Part shown: positions 39,030 to 49,364 of the stretch, piece after piece | Numbering within the stretch: the stretch's first letter is position 1 | How the letters are laid out: each line of letters starts with the position of its first letter | Assembly: GCA_012862575.1 (NCBI GenBank) | Contig: BLSF01000010.1 | Span: 248,001-312,000, forward strand | DNA from: Parietichytrium sp. I65-24A | Taxonomy: Eukaryota; Sar; Bigyra; Thraustochytrida; Thraustochytriidae | DNA length: 64,000 nucleotides | Direction: 5' to 3' | The notes under the pieces: generated by a model | The model's database searches: none | Told to the model about the DNA's origin: nothing | The model's input: the letters and a program-made list of their open reading frames with translations, nothing else | Made by a program: the position numbers and the translations under genes

Positions 39030-41996
39030 TCAATGGGTTTCATTGCAGGTCGCAAAAGAGAAATTTTTGGATTGCAACATGCACTCCTCGGAACATTCGT
39101 AGTCGAGCGCAGAAGAAGACACGTGTGGGACAACGCAAACGGTTGCTCGATCAGTGTGCAAGTAGTACAATTGATTGAGAAACGGGATTTCGCACAAGAA
39201 AGTCGTTGCCAGAGAGCCGACCTGCAACCACTCTTTGGTTGCGTCCTGCACAACGGAAACAATTTCTTGTACAGAAGGATCGGGCTCGCATTGCTCAAGC
39301 GCGCAAAAAGTGACAAATTGCATTCTCGGCAGCGTGTCGACGAAAATTGTGTGCAACGTGGGCACAGAGAGTGCGATTCTCCGTTCTACTTCAGGATCAG
39401 CCCGCTTCCGATACTTTTGTGCACGTGCTTTCTTTTTTCTCGACGCTGGAGGCAGACCTCGATTTTCGTCCGACAAGACCTGCTCCAACTCTTCAACTCG
39501 CCGTTGACAATCCTTCAAAGATTTTCCACACACCTGTGTCGAGCGATAAAGCACCGAGCAGCACGCAGTTTCGAGAGCCACCTTCTCGAGACACACGGTG
39601 TGATTTGAGAAACCAATATTCTTCGTCAAAGCAAAAAGCACGTGTGCCAGTATCCCGGGATCATTGGCGGTTCCAAGAAGGGAAACCGTGTGGTCACTTC
39701 TCTCGTGTCCCATGAATATTGCACAAAATGTGCTTTCGACCTGAAGAGTTGCAAAGCAATACGGAACTAGGTGAAGAGCGCTTAAAAATGCGTTGTGCTT
39801 TTGATGACTGTCAACCAGCCCGTTGATTGCGTGTTTAGATGAGCGCCCGTTTTTGCTGCACAACTCCACAACTTTCTGATTCGCAACCAATATGCCGCTC
39901 TCTAAGATGCCATGCTGGCGAGGATGGATTCTGCAGATCAAATCAACCCTGCGCCGGCTATCCGCATGGCGATCCGCAACTTCGGGGACTAGGTTCACCT
40001 GCAAATTATGCTTCTTCTCGATCGCAGTTTTTGCTCTTGCTAAGTCCGAGAAAATGTGCATGAATTCGGTCTGAACGGTGCTTCGAAGATCCAGAACGCA
40101 AGACTTTGCGGCTTTCAGTTTCCGAACGGAGTGGTCAATTCGCAGAGCCTTGAAGCGCTCGATTGCCTGCTTCCTTTCCTGTTGCAAGAGATTCTCGAGG
40201 TCTGCTACTCGCGACGATAGTTCACCACGCTCTTGCACCCACGTTTCTCTCTCTTCCGTTATTCTGGCGGATATCTCCAGCGACAGATTGTCCAATTTGG
40301 CCGCTGACATTGAGGCGGCCGATTTAGCATCTGCCAAATCGTCTGTCATTTCCTGTATCACTCTTTCTAATTCTTGTTGGCGAGCTTTCATTTGAAGGAG
40401 CTGCAGCGACAGGGCTTCGATTTCGTCATCTTTGCTTTGAACGGCGGTTGTCAGCTTCTTCTGCAGTTTATCGAAGCGATCTTGAATCTGATCTCTATGA
40501 GACGTGATCTCTTGCGTCTTGGCAAGTTGTTTGTTGAGCTCCTCTGCGTGCGCGCTGGATTCCTTCTCAAAAATCTGTAAGCGATCTAGATAGCTCTTGG
40601 CTCTTGAATCCGCATCCACGACCTGGATGTTTAAAATCTCAATTTGGGACTCAAGCTCCTCTCGCTGCTTCAGAAACGGCACCTCTAAATCTTTCGAAGC
40701 TATGATCTCTTCCAAACCTTCGGACTGAGTGTCAACCGATCTCGTTTCCACGCCATTTTTTCGATGCAGTTTGTCAAGCTGCAACTGTAGATCTGCAATT
40801 CGTGCTTCATAATCATTCTTCATACCGGAGATCACGGAGCTTGACTCCGCCAGACTGTACTCGAGTGAGGTAATTCGCCTCTGAGAGAGAGCCTTTTCCT
40901 TTTCAAACGCAGAATTGCTGTTTCCCACCTCAGTCTCTTTCCGCTTTAGCGTCTCGACCAAATCATCCTGTTTGGTCTTGTACGAGCTTGCGGCTTGGAG
41001 TAAAACGCTTATTCTTTCCTTCAGCTGCTGGTTGGACTGTTTTGTCGAGTCCCTCTCCTCCACAAGTCCGGCTATCTTTGCCTTCTGAGCTCCTATTTGA
41101 TTCGACGATTGCTCAGTTAGCTCTTGCAGCTCTTTGCGAAGGCAAGCCACGACTGAAGTAAGCTCAGCCTCACGGACTTTAATATCTTCGCTCTCTAGCA
41201 GGGCCATCTCCTTGTTCTTGGCAAAAGTTTCAGACTCTGCCAAGGCCTTTGCCTCCAAGGCATCCATCTCACTTTTTAAAATCTTATACCGCTCGCGTTC
41301 CTCCCGAAGAGATTGCCGAAGTCCAATGACTTTTTCCTGAATGTCCAATGCACCTTTAGTTTGCTCGCCGAGCTCCAAAGACTCTAAAACATCTTCCTTC
41401 ACGACATTTGCGGTTTCGAATTCATCGCAAACCATCTCTTGCATCTTCTCAAGCCCGGCACGCAATTTGTCCACCCAAACCCCGACGCGCTTATCTTCTA
41501 CAGGCAGAAGCGCAAGATCGTCCAACCGCTCAGCGATGTCCTTTTGCAGAGCTGCTACCGACTTTCTATGTCTCTTGTGCACCGCAGCGCGCATCGCGAC
41601 GCTTCCTCGCGCGATCTCCTCTGTAAAATCCGCGTCCACCTTCCTCTCCAGGTCTTCTGTACCGTCCATCTCCTTGCGTTCACAAGCTTGTTCGCCCTGT
41701 GGTTCCTCCGCACCCTTTGCGTCGCTCTCATCTCGAGTGACTCTTTCGCGACCTGAGGATTCGCCCTCCCTTACGTCTTCCAAATCCCCGGCCGGTCTTG
41801 CAGCAGCGCCGTCATCGTCATCTCTGAACGCTTTGTCCAGCTCACGCGCATGGTCAATCTCCACGGCAAGCTTGGGGCGCTCTTTCTCCTGGGCGGTCAC
41901 GCCCTTTGGCAGCTCCCACGTACTCTCTTCCGTGCTCGGGTTGAAGTAGTACACATTGCCGTCCTCGTCCTCGCACTCCAGCCAAGTCGATTCCAT
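39030..41996 (-). CDS. WW-domain, long coiled-coil protein with unrecognised C-terminal domain
   Basis: A 988-residue protein. A WW domain opens it (residues 4-31): W5, the YYFN strand (16-19) and STWELP (25-30) with the second Trp at 27 and Pro at 30. An acidic disordered stretch follows (60-125), then about 450 residues of continuous coiled coil (roughly 200-660; heptad-rich with many Glu, Lys, Leu and Gln). The last ~300 residues are different: Cys-, His- and Val-rich and globular in appearance (SGILVANQKVVELCSKNG, VPYCFATLQVESTFCAIFMG, LPRMQFVTFCALEQCEPDP), interrupted by a basic helix. I do not recognise this part. WW domains bind Pro-rich motifs, so it is probably a scaffold or tether. 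It converges on the flavoprotein gene with 161 bp between stops. Confidence 0.75.
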   Translation of the reverse strand: MESTWLECEDEDGNVYYFNPSTEESTWELPKGVTAQEKERPKLAVEIDHARELDKAFRDDDDGAAARPAGDLEDVREGESSGRERVTRDESDAKGAEEPQGEQACERKEMDGTEDLERKVDADFTEEIARGSVAMRAAVHKRHRKSVAALQKDIAERLDDLALLPVEDKRVGVWVDKLRAGLEKMQEMVCDEFETANVVKEDVLESLELGEQTKGALDIQEKVIGLRQSLREERERYKILKSEMDALEAKALAESETFAKNKEMALLESEDIKVREAELTSVVACLRKELQELTEQSSNQIGAQKAKIAGLVEERDSTKQSNQQLKERISVLLQAASSYKTKQDDLVETLKRKETEVGNSNSAFEKEKALSQRRITSLEYSLAESSSVISGMKNDYEARIADLQLQLDKLHRKNGVETRSVDTQSEGLEEIIASKDLEVPFLKQREELESQIEILNIQVVDADSRAKSYLDRLQIFEKESSAHAEELNKQLAKTQEITSHRDQIQDRFDKLQKKLTTAVQSKDDEIEALSLQLLQMKARQQELERVIQEMTDDLADAKSAASMSAAKLDNLSLEISARITEERETWVQERGELSSRVADLENLLQQERKQAIERFKALRIDHSVRKLKAAKSCVLDLRSTVQTEFMHIFSDLARAKTAIEKKHNLQVNLVPEVADRHADSRRRVDLICRIHPRQHGILESGILVANQKVVELCSKNGRSSKHAINGLVDSHQKHNAFLSALHLVPYCFATLQVESTFCAIFMGHERSDHTVSLLGTANDPGILAHVLFALTKNIGFSNHTVCLEKVALETACCSVLYRSTQVCGKSLKDCQRRVEELEQVLSDENRGLPPASRKKKARAQKYRKRADPEVERRIALSVPTLHTIFVDTLPRMQFVTFCALEQCEPDPSVQEIVSVVQDATKEWLQVGSLATTFLCEIPFLNQLYYLHTDRATVCVVPHVSSSALDYECSEECMLQSKNFSFATCNETH

Positions 41997-42675
41997 CCTT
42001 GCCTACTTGCTCGCCGGTGACATCGTCCGCGGCACAGACAGCTGGATTACCCTCTACTCACGCCGCGACCTTCTTTGTCATCCGAGGGGCCGCTCTCTTT
42101 CGCTCTTTCGCTCTTTCACTCCTCTCACGATGCAAAGTGCCTGAGCGGTGAATTGATCAAGACAACGGGACAAGGAAATCACACACACAAAAACAAACAG
42201 TCAACTCGAGAGCGCATTTGTTCGCTGTCAATGGTTTTTTATGAACATTGATTGAAACGTTCGATCGATACTTGGTGTGTTTCGCCACAGTCACCAGATG
42301 ACCGTTAACGGCTAGGTTGACTTGGAGTGGGACTCGGAACTTGAACCTTAACATTGCTTCAACTTCAAGTTGCACTTTGGACAGATAGAAAAAAGTGCTG
42401 GTACTTCGGAGTAAGAGTAAAACAGGCTCTACTCGATTGAGTACGTGCACATGGAGAATGGCGTGGACAAACGCGAGTGGTTGAGGGGCTCGAGTGGGCT
42501 GTTCCGAGTTGCCGACGGAAGGGCATCGCTGCTTTCGCTACGAGTGGTACGATACTTGTGAAAGAAGTTATTTGCGCTCAAGTGGGAGCGAAGATAGTTC
42601 CAGATTGGTGGAGCGCAACTAGCTCGGTTCGGGATTGAACTCCGAAGAGAGGTGAAAACAAATTTTGTGTTAGTT
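41997..42675. other. Spacer upstream of the WW gene and downstream of receptor copy A
   Basis: 679 bp, no gene or repeat that I can support. Confidence 0.5.
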
Positions 42676-44859
42676 CTAATCTGAGTTTACACTCGTGCTA
42701 GGCAATGCGGTGTCGGTTTTTGCGGTTGGTACAGGTCTCGATGCTGTTCTTTGAACCTTCTCATCACTTGATGGTGTGATCGAGTGTTTGCCCTGAATAT
42801 ACAGCTGGAACTTTGGTGCAAAGATGATAATAATTGTGCCCCAGTTTACAACCAACGCGAATAACGCCTTGACCAAAATGTCCATCGACGGCATGCTTGA
42901 AGTGATGAAGAGGATTGGAACACAGAGCGCAAAACACTCCAAAAAGTTGATCAGAGCAACGGCAATCCACTTCCCCTCGCTGAAAGCCACCGGGACCTTT
43001 CGAACTTTGTAGCTCAGATAGTTTCCTGCGATCAGAATCACCACGATGAATAGCAAAAGTGGCGACAGCCAGAACATGGGTGACTCACACACACAACGGC
43101 CTTGCGATTTGGTCGGCAGACCAGTAAATTCATCCGTCTCGAGTATGTCTCTCGACCATGTGAGAGGATCCATTACAGTCCAAGCTACGAGGATGCCAAC
43201 AATTGGTGAGATGATTACCAGCTCGTATTTCAGAAGTAATGACGTAGGAATGGAGATTTTCTTCAACCTGTGGTTGTTGAATAGCGTCTTGATTCTCCAT
43301 GTCTTCAAAAGTAGAGGGCAGAATAATAAAGCTAAAATGAANNNNNNNNNNNNNNNNNNNNNNNNNNNNNNNNNNNNNNNNNNNNNNNNNNNNNNNNNNN
43401 NNNNNNNNNNNNNNNNNNNNNNNNNNNNNNNNNNNNNNNNNNNNNNNNNNNNNNNNNNNNNNNNNNNNNNNNNNNNNNNNNNNNNNNNNNNNNNNNNNNN
43501 NNNNNNNNNNNNNNNNNNNNNNNNNNNNNNNNNNNNNNNNNNNNNNNNNNNNNNNNNNNNNNNNNNNNNNNNNNNNNNNNNNNNNNNNNNNNNNNNNNNN
43601 NNNNNNNNNNNNNNNNNNNNNNNNNNNNNNNNNNNNNNNNNNNNNNNNNNNNNNNNNNNNNNNNNNNNNNNNNNNNNNNNNNNNNNNNNNNNNNNNNNNN
43701 NNNNNNNNNNNNNNNNNNNNNNNNNNNNNNNNNNNNNNNNNNNNNNNNNNNNNNNNNNNNNNNNNNNNNNNNNNNNNNNNNNNNNNNNNNNNNNNNNNNN
43801 NNNNNNNNNNNNNNNNNNNNNNNNNNNNNNNNNNNNNNNNNNNNNNNNNNNNNNNNNNNNNNNNNNNNNNNNNNNNNNNNNNNNNNNNNNNNNNNNNNNN
43901 NNNNNNNNNNNNNNNNNNNNNNNNNNNNNNNNNNNNNNNNNNNNNNNNNNNNNNNNNNNNNNNNNNNNNNNNNNNNNNNNNNNNNNNNNNNNNNNNNNNN
44001 NNNNNNNNNNNNNNNNNNNNNNNNNNNNNNNNNNNNNNNNNNNNNNNNNNNNNNNNNNNNNNNNNNNNNNNNNNNNNNNNNNNNNNNNNNNNNNNNNNNN
44101 NNNNNNNNNNNNNNNNNNNNNNNNNNNNNNNNNNNNNNNNNNNNNNNNNNNNNNNNNNNNNNNNNNNNNNNNNNNNNNNNNNNNNNNNNNNNNNNNNNNN
44201 NNNNNNNNNNNNNNNNNNNNNNNNNNNNNNNNNNNNNNNNNNNNNNNNNNNNNNNNNNNNNNNNNNNNNNNNNNNNNNNNNNNNNNNNNNNNNNNNNNNN
44301 NNNNNNNNNNNNNNNNNNNNNNNNNNNNNNNNNNNCCCGGAAGACATCCGGGAATGGTGTCATTGTTGCACTTGCGAAAGATGGCTGCGAGAACCTCGGG
44401 GCTGAGCACCAACTCGGTCACTCCAACATGCTCGAGATTGAAAATGGGAACCACTGCGCCGGCCATGAACGGGTACATCTGGAGATCCGAGTACTTTTCG
44501 TAGTTGGCAGTCTTGAGTAAGCTGTCGCTGCAGGCAAAGTCGACGTTGCCTGGTATTTTGAGATCTTTTGTAGTGTCACACTCGGCGCAATAGTCCATGA
44601 CCCTGCATTTCCCAGACGAGCTCCCGATGGCTTGGTAAGAAGCTGCGATTCCTGGATGGCTTGATGCAAAAGCAAGCAGAGCGGACTGCATGACAACCCC
44701 GGCGAAGGTGGAACCTGCACCTTGGAGCACGATCTGTCCAAATCCGTTTATGCTATCTTTGGTGGTCTCATAGAATGACTCGCAGGCGACATCTTGAGCG
44801 CCCGTCGGATATGGGGTCAGTGCTGCCGCGAAGAGCAAACAGGCTGCATTGAATATCAT
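42676..44859 (-). CDS. PstS-like/class C GPCR, copy A (interrupted by assembly gap)
   Basis: The two ends of a receptor gene around 994 undetermined bases. The 5' part (44859-44336) encodes a signal peptide (MIFNAACLLFAAALTPYPTG) and the first half of a PstS-like domain with GAGSTFAG, YQAIGSSSGKC, FACSDSLL and SPEVLAAIFRKCNNDTIPG. The 3' part (43331-42676) encodes the second half of a GABA-B-like class C 7TM domain, from LLFCPLLLKTWRIKTLF onwards, with AWTVMDPLTW, the Cys-rich extracellular loop and a short Ser/Thr-rich tail. The 3' splice site (TTTTAG) of the intron seen in copies B and C is preserved at 43332. By comparison with copy C, about 2 kb of coding sequence should lie where 994 N are placed. 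The first-domain DNA is nearly identical to copy C. Confidence 0.85.
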   Translation of the reverse strand: MIFNAACLLFAAALTPYPTGAQDVACESFYETTKDSINGFGQIVLQGAGSTFAGVVMQSALLAFASSHPGIAASYQAIGSSSGKCRVMDYCAECDTTKDLKIPGNVDFACSDSLLKTANYEKYSDLQMYPFMAGAVVPIFNLEHVGVTELVLSPEVLAAIFRKCNNDTIPGCLPXXXXXXXXXXXXXXXXXXXXXXXXXXXXXXXXXXXXXXXXXXXXXXXXXXXXXXXXXXXXXXXXXXXXXXXXXXXXXXXXXXXXXXXXXXXXXXXXXXXXXXXXXXXXXXXXXXXXXXXXXXXXXXXXXXXXXXXXXXXXXXXXXXXXXXXXXXXXXXXXXXXXXXXXXXXXXXXXXXXXXXXXXXXXXXXXXXXXXXXXXXXXXXXXXXXXXXXXXXXXXXXXXXXXXXXXXXXXXXXXXXXXXXXXXXXXXXXXXXXXXXXXXXXXXXXXXXXXXXXXXXXXXXXXXXXXXXXXXXXXXXXXXXXXXXXXXXXXXXXXXXXXXXXXXXXXFILALLFCPLLLKTWRIKTLFNNHRLKKISIPTSLLLKYELVIISPIVGILVAWTVMDPLTWSRDILETDEFTGLPTKSQGRCVCESPMFWLSPLLLFIVVILIAGNYLSYKVRKVPVAFSEGKWIAVALINFLECFALCVPILFITSSMPSMDILVKALFALVVNWGTIIIIFAPKFQLYIQGKHSITPSSDEKVQRTASRPVPTAKTDTALPSTSVNSD
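43342..44335. other. Assembly gap (994 N)
   Basis: Run of undetermined bases inside receptor copy A. It sits in the part of the gene that is most similar among copies, so repeat collapse is the likely cause. Confidence 0.98.
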
Positions 44860-47204
44860 CTGGCTGCGATCGCGACTGATCTCGCAATGTGTTTGGGGAT
44901 TTCAACTTTCGGCTGTATGTATGGCGAAGACGAGTTTTAGATTTGCTTCCCAAGCGATGCATTGGGAACTCATTTGTTCCTGTGACAAGAGATGCTAAAC
45001 TCCTTCTTTAGGCTCCTCGCTAAAGTCAGGTTTGCAGTCGCAAGGCGTCGCAAGTATGATAGTTTGTGATTTTACGGAATTCAGGTAGTCCCCTCGGGTT
45101 TTGGGAAAGTATTTATTGATATCACTTCGACGTTGCAGTCATTTTGCGTGTCAAGAATTTGCTAAAACGTCGAGTTTCGAACTAACAAGTCCCTGAGCAC
45201 TGGCCTCTGCGACCGCCCCCACCGACGGCGCCGCGCCGCGTGACCGTATTTCAACGGACACGCATAGAGATCTCACTAAGGGAACACTGGTATGACGAGA
45301 TGAACTCCTATGAAAAAGAAACTTGCTATCCAACTGTGAATGTATTTCCTATTTTCTTCTTCTATTTCAACTCTCACGGCGAATGCCTGCAGATATATCA
45401 TGAGACCTACTGGCAGGTACAAAGGAAGGCTTTCGAAAAAATGATTGTTGGCACATGGAATTTGCGGACCTGTCGTAAGCAAGCCCCATCGGAGATGTAG
45501 ACGCTTTGCTAAGCGCGTTCGAAGGACGGATGGCCAATTATCTCCAAGAGTCGCGGTGGTTAAAGTTTTCATTGAGCAATGACCATCGAATATATCGTGT
45601 TTCTTGCGGAGTAACGGGCGCAAATGATTCGGTCATTACTTCTTTGGATGGCGACGCCCAAGTGCCACCTTTCTACTTTTTCGAACCAAGACAGCAATTA
45701 GTTTCGTCACATACTCTCACAGATTCTGGACATCAAAAGAGTTCGCCACTCTCATCTTTAAGACAAGTCTTGCTTTACATTTCCTGCTTACCCTGCTCGC
45801 TTCCGCCCACTTCTCAATTTGCGTCAAGGACGCTTAACCTCAATGTAAGCCCCTAAGGATTGCAACCGCACTGAAAACGGCCGTGACTGATGCTGAGGCC
45901 TGCTCTTTCATGTGAAGAAGAATGACGTACCTAGGGCCATCTACCCCGGCTCCACGGCTCCACGGAAACTGAGAGGGGTTGGCCTGTCGAAAAGCCTGAG
46001 CGGTGCCAGGCTGTACGAGCTATCAACGCAACTTTAAGTCGTTGTTACTGTTCAAGTTATTACCTGTCGTAACGGATACGTTGGGAAAGAAAGCCACTGG
46101 CATGGTTTGGCGAAGCAACATACGCTTTGTGTGCGACACCTCCAAGTTTCGACCACACTTTCAACCGCAATGAAATTCAAGTGAAGTTGGCCATAAAGAC
46201 TGTACCCTTTAACACGAGACACAGCAGCCGTGAAATGCTATTATGAAGTTTCCAACTCGGAGGCACGTCGTAGAAAAAAAAACGCAGGAGTGAAGCGATG
46301 CGTGGCGATTATTGCCAGGTGCAAGTTAGGTACCAGTCGGGCATGTCTTCAGGCTCTAGAATGCAATCACGCACCTTTGAAAATGTAACAACTCAGCATC
46401 ATTGGCCACCTTCGCATTGCGTCACATTGCGCAACGAACAAATGTGAGATCGATTGTGGCTGTGTTAATCTTCGTCTGACAAGAAGCCGAGATACTGGGG
46501 CGAGAAATTGCTTAGAGATTAAGAAGACAAGCCGTGCGGAGGTTCCTAGATTGTAAAAGCCTGGGAACTTGAGAATGCGTCAACCTGGCGATGTCGACTC
46601 GTTTCCAAGTCTTGCCGCCTTACCTACCGAGAGTACTCAAGTTGGGCCATTTTAAAAAACACTTAGCGCTTCTTCAGCTTCTTTCCACGCCCGTGAAGCT
46701 CATTGCTCAATTTTTACTGCTCATCGATCGGTACTGTATGACAAGTGCCACTTGTGGCCCCATCCATCCGTTGTAGTGCTATTAACTGAGACAGTTGTGG
46801 TGTATACCCCCACTCTCTCTCGACACTCTCGACCGATTTTCACAGTTTGATCGGAATTGTTTTACGGAGTGTCGGTCTCATGGAGAATTTGAATTGAAGT
46901 AACCAGTGGCTGCTGTATCCTCATGCTGGCTCAAAACGACTGTGTTTTTTAAGGGATAATGCTTATCAGCGGGGACTTGGGAAGAAGAATCGGACAGCGC
47001 AATGGAACAGCGGGAAGTGATACACGCGAGCGAAAAAATATGTCCTTGAGGTGAAACGTGTGCGAATTTGGTTTCCTCCTACGCGTTGCCTGTTGGGGTG
47101 CCAAACATTTATTCTTCTCCTTCCAATGTACTCCTTCTGCCGTGGGGAAAACGGAAAGAGTAACATTTTCTTCATTCATTTAGTGATTGACGAGAATTCC
47201 TTTT
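44860..47204. other. 2.3-kb spacer between receptor copies A and B
   Basis: The first ~55 bp upstream of copy A resemble the matching region of copy B (GCGATCGCGACTGATCTCGC is shared). The rest has only short open frames without protein character and no visible repeat or mobile element. Confidence 0.55.
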
Positions 47205-49364
47205 CTAGTGGTGATTTGAAGGTTGACTTGGTCTACTTGTTGCCCATGCCACATCTTCTCGTCCTGTGTTCGCACATTTGGTATTTCTCGATGCTGTTCT
47301 TGAAGTCTTCTCATCACTCGACGGCATAATTCTATTCTTCCCTTGTAAATAAAGCTGGAACTTGGGTGCAAAGATGATAATAATTGTGCCCCAGTTTACA
47401 ACCAACGCGAATAACGCCTTGACCAAAATGTCCATCGACGGCATGCTTGAAGTGATGAAGAGGATTGGAACACAGAGCGCAAAACACTCCAAAAAGTTGA
47501 TCAGAGCAACGGCAATCCACTTCCCCTCGCTGAAAGCCACCGGGACCTTTCGAACTTTGTAGCTCAGATAGTTTCCTGCGATCAGAATCACCACGATGAA
47601 TAGCAAAAGTGGCGACAGCCAGAACATGGGTGACTCACACACACAACGGCCTTGCGATTTGGTCGGCAGACCAGTAAATTCATCCGTCTCGAGTATGTCT
47701 CTCGACCATGTGAGAGGATCCATTACAGTCCAAGCTACGAGGATGCCAACAATTGGTGAGATGATTACCAGCTCGTATTTCAGAAGCATAGACGTTGGAA
47801 TGGAGATTTTCTTCAATTTGTCGTTATTGAAGAGCGTCTTGATTCTCCATGTTTTCAAAAGTAGAGGGCAGAATAATAAAGCTAAAATGAAGTGGCATGT
47901 AGTATGTCAGTTGTCCGCCTGCTCTTCGCAAAAATCATTTAATGCGCACTCAAACTTACCAAAGCCGATGAAAAATAAGAACGGAACTAGCCGGCAACTG
48001 ATATCCAGATGCTTTTGAACATCCTCCTGCGAATATGAGCTCCTGTTCTCTTCGTAGAGGACTCGGTCATCAGCCACCAACGGCAGTATACAAGTCGTTG
48101 AGAGACAGGCCCCAAAGATGATCTGAAGCATAAACGTATACGTGGATGCACGGATGATGGTCACTTTGCGCTTCAAGATGATCCACACAGAAAGCACCAC
48201 TCCAGATAGAAGCGACAGCACGACGAGGGCGACAAAAGCTCGTTTCGCGCCTGAAGAGAGCAAGTCGAGGTCGTGGGCTGGAAGCATGACTACTTCTCCT
48301 CCGCACACTACACTGGCTTGACGAATGAAAAGATCACTGGCATCCATGTGGGCGGTCAAGACGACGGCATAAATCGACTGTGCCACACTGCTAAGAGTTG
48401 CTGGGTCGACTATCCAATACACCATCTTGGCGAATGCGTTGCCTACAAGAGGGTTTCCGTCGCTGAGATCAAAGCCACACAGATTGTCCGAGAAATTGGT
48501 CCGAAAGCCGATTGACAAGTTTCCGATAATCGGATATGTACCTTCTTCAACGGTTTGAGGAAACGCATAAAGTGTGCCATTTTCCATTGTGAGGTCCGCC
48601 GCTTTGGAAAGATAAGACAGTGTGGAGATCTGAGGAGTCATAAGGAATGCTCCAACGGTCGCGTAAACTCTTTTGCGTCCCTCGTCAAAATCTCCAGCTT
48701 GTATGTCGCTGGCCGTAAATCTGAACTCAGGGTCGATCTTTTGAAGACTTTGCTCGACGATCGAGTCCCACATAGCGTCGAGCTCATCCTTGACCCGAAC
48801 AACTTGAATCTTCGTATCGGGAAGAGACACGCGACTTCCTGCAAGTGTGCCAACTATTCGTTCGTCGGACCACATTGTTATCTCACCCGAAAGAACGCCC
48901 ATAAGAGCTTCGAGGTTGAGCTCAACGTTCACCTCGCTTACGTTGCAAAGAGAGTGCGCAACACCGCAGAGAGAATACACTGGAAGGACTGGAACAGCAA
49001 GCACCGGAAACGCCATGGTGCCATCCATATTTGCGGGAACTCTTGACNTGTTGCCTGGCATTTTGAGATCTTTTGTAGTGTCACACTCGGCGCAATAGTC
49101 CATGACCCTGCATTTCCCAGACGAGCTCCCGATGGCTTGGTAAGAAGCTGCGATTCCTGGATGGCTTGATGCAAAAGCAAGCAGAGCGGACTGCATGACG
49201 ACTCCGGCGAAGGTGGACCCTGCTCCTTGGAGCACGATCTCTCCCGCATCATTGATGCTGTCTTTGGTGGTCTCATAGAAAGATTTGCAGCCAACATCTT
49301 GAGCGCGCGTCGGATATGGGGTCAGTGCTGCCGCGAATAGCAAACAGGCTGTATTGAGAATCAT
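47205..49364 (-). CDS. PstS-like/class C GPCR, copy B (internally shortened at a one-N join)
   Basis: Exon 1 is 49364-47960 and exon 2 is 47881-47205, about 693 codons as assembled. A signal peptide (MILNTACLLFAAALTPYPTR) and the start of the PstS-like domain run to ...TKDLKMPGN, where a single N at 49048 joins directly to the second, degenerate PstS-like domain (LAVPVLPVYSLCGV, GEITMWSDERIV). By alignment to copy C about 370 residues are missing at this join. The second domain and the full 7TM part are intact, with RASTYTFMLQIIFGACLS (TM2 region), LVPFLFFIGFALLFCPLLLKTWR (TM3) and VPVAFSEGKWIAVALINF. The phase-1 intron has GTAAGT and TTTTAG ends. Most simply this is an assembly join, not a real deletion. 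Confidence 0.8.
47882..47959 (-). other. Intron (78 nt) in receptor copy B
   Basis: On the minus strand the donor is GTAAGT and the acceptor TTTTAG, with a CTGAC motif about 27 nt before the end. Phase 1; splicing restores the conserved TM3 segment ending KTWRI, as in copies C and D. Confidence 0.85.
49048..49048. other. Single undetermined base at a probable contig join
   Basis: One N between the first-domain fragment and the second-domain sequence of receptor copy B. Confidence 0.9.

Noticed and set aside
43046-44503. Long frames spanning the N gap in receptor copy A on several strands
   Set aside because: Their length comes from undetermined bases, not sequence. Only the minus-strand ends with receptor similarity are real.
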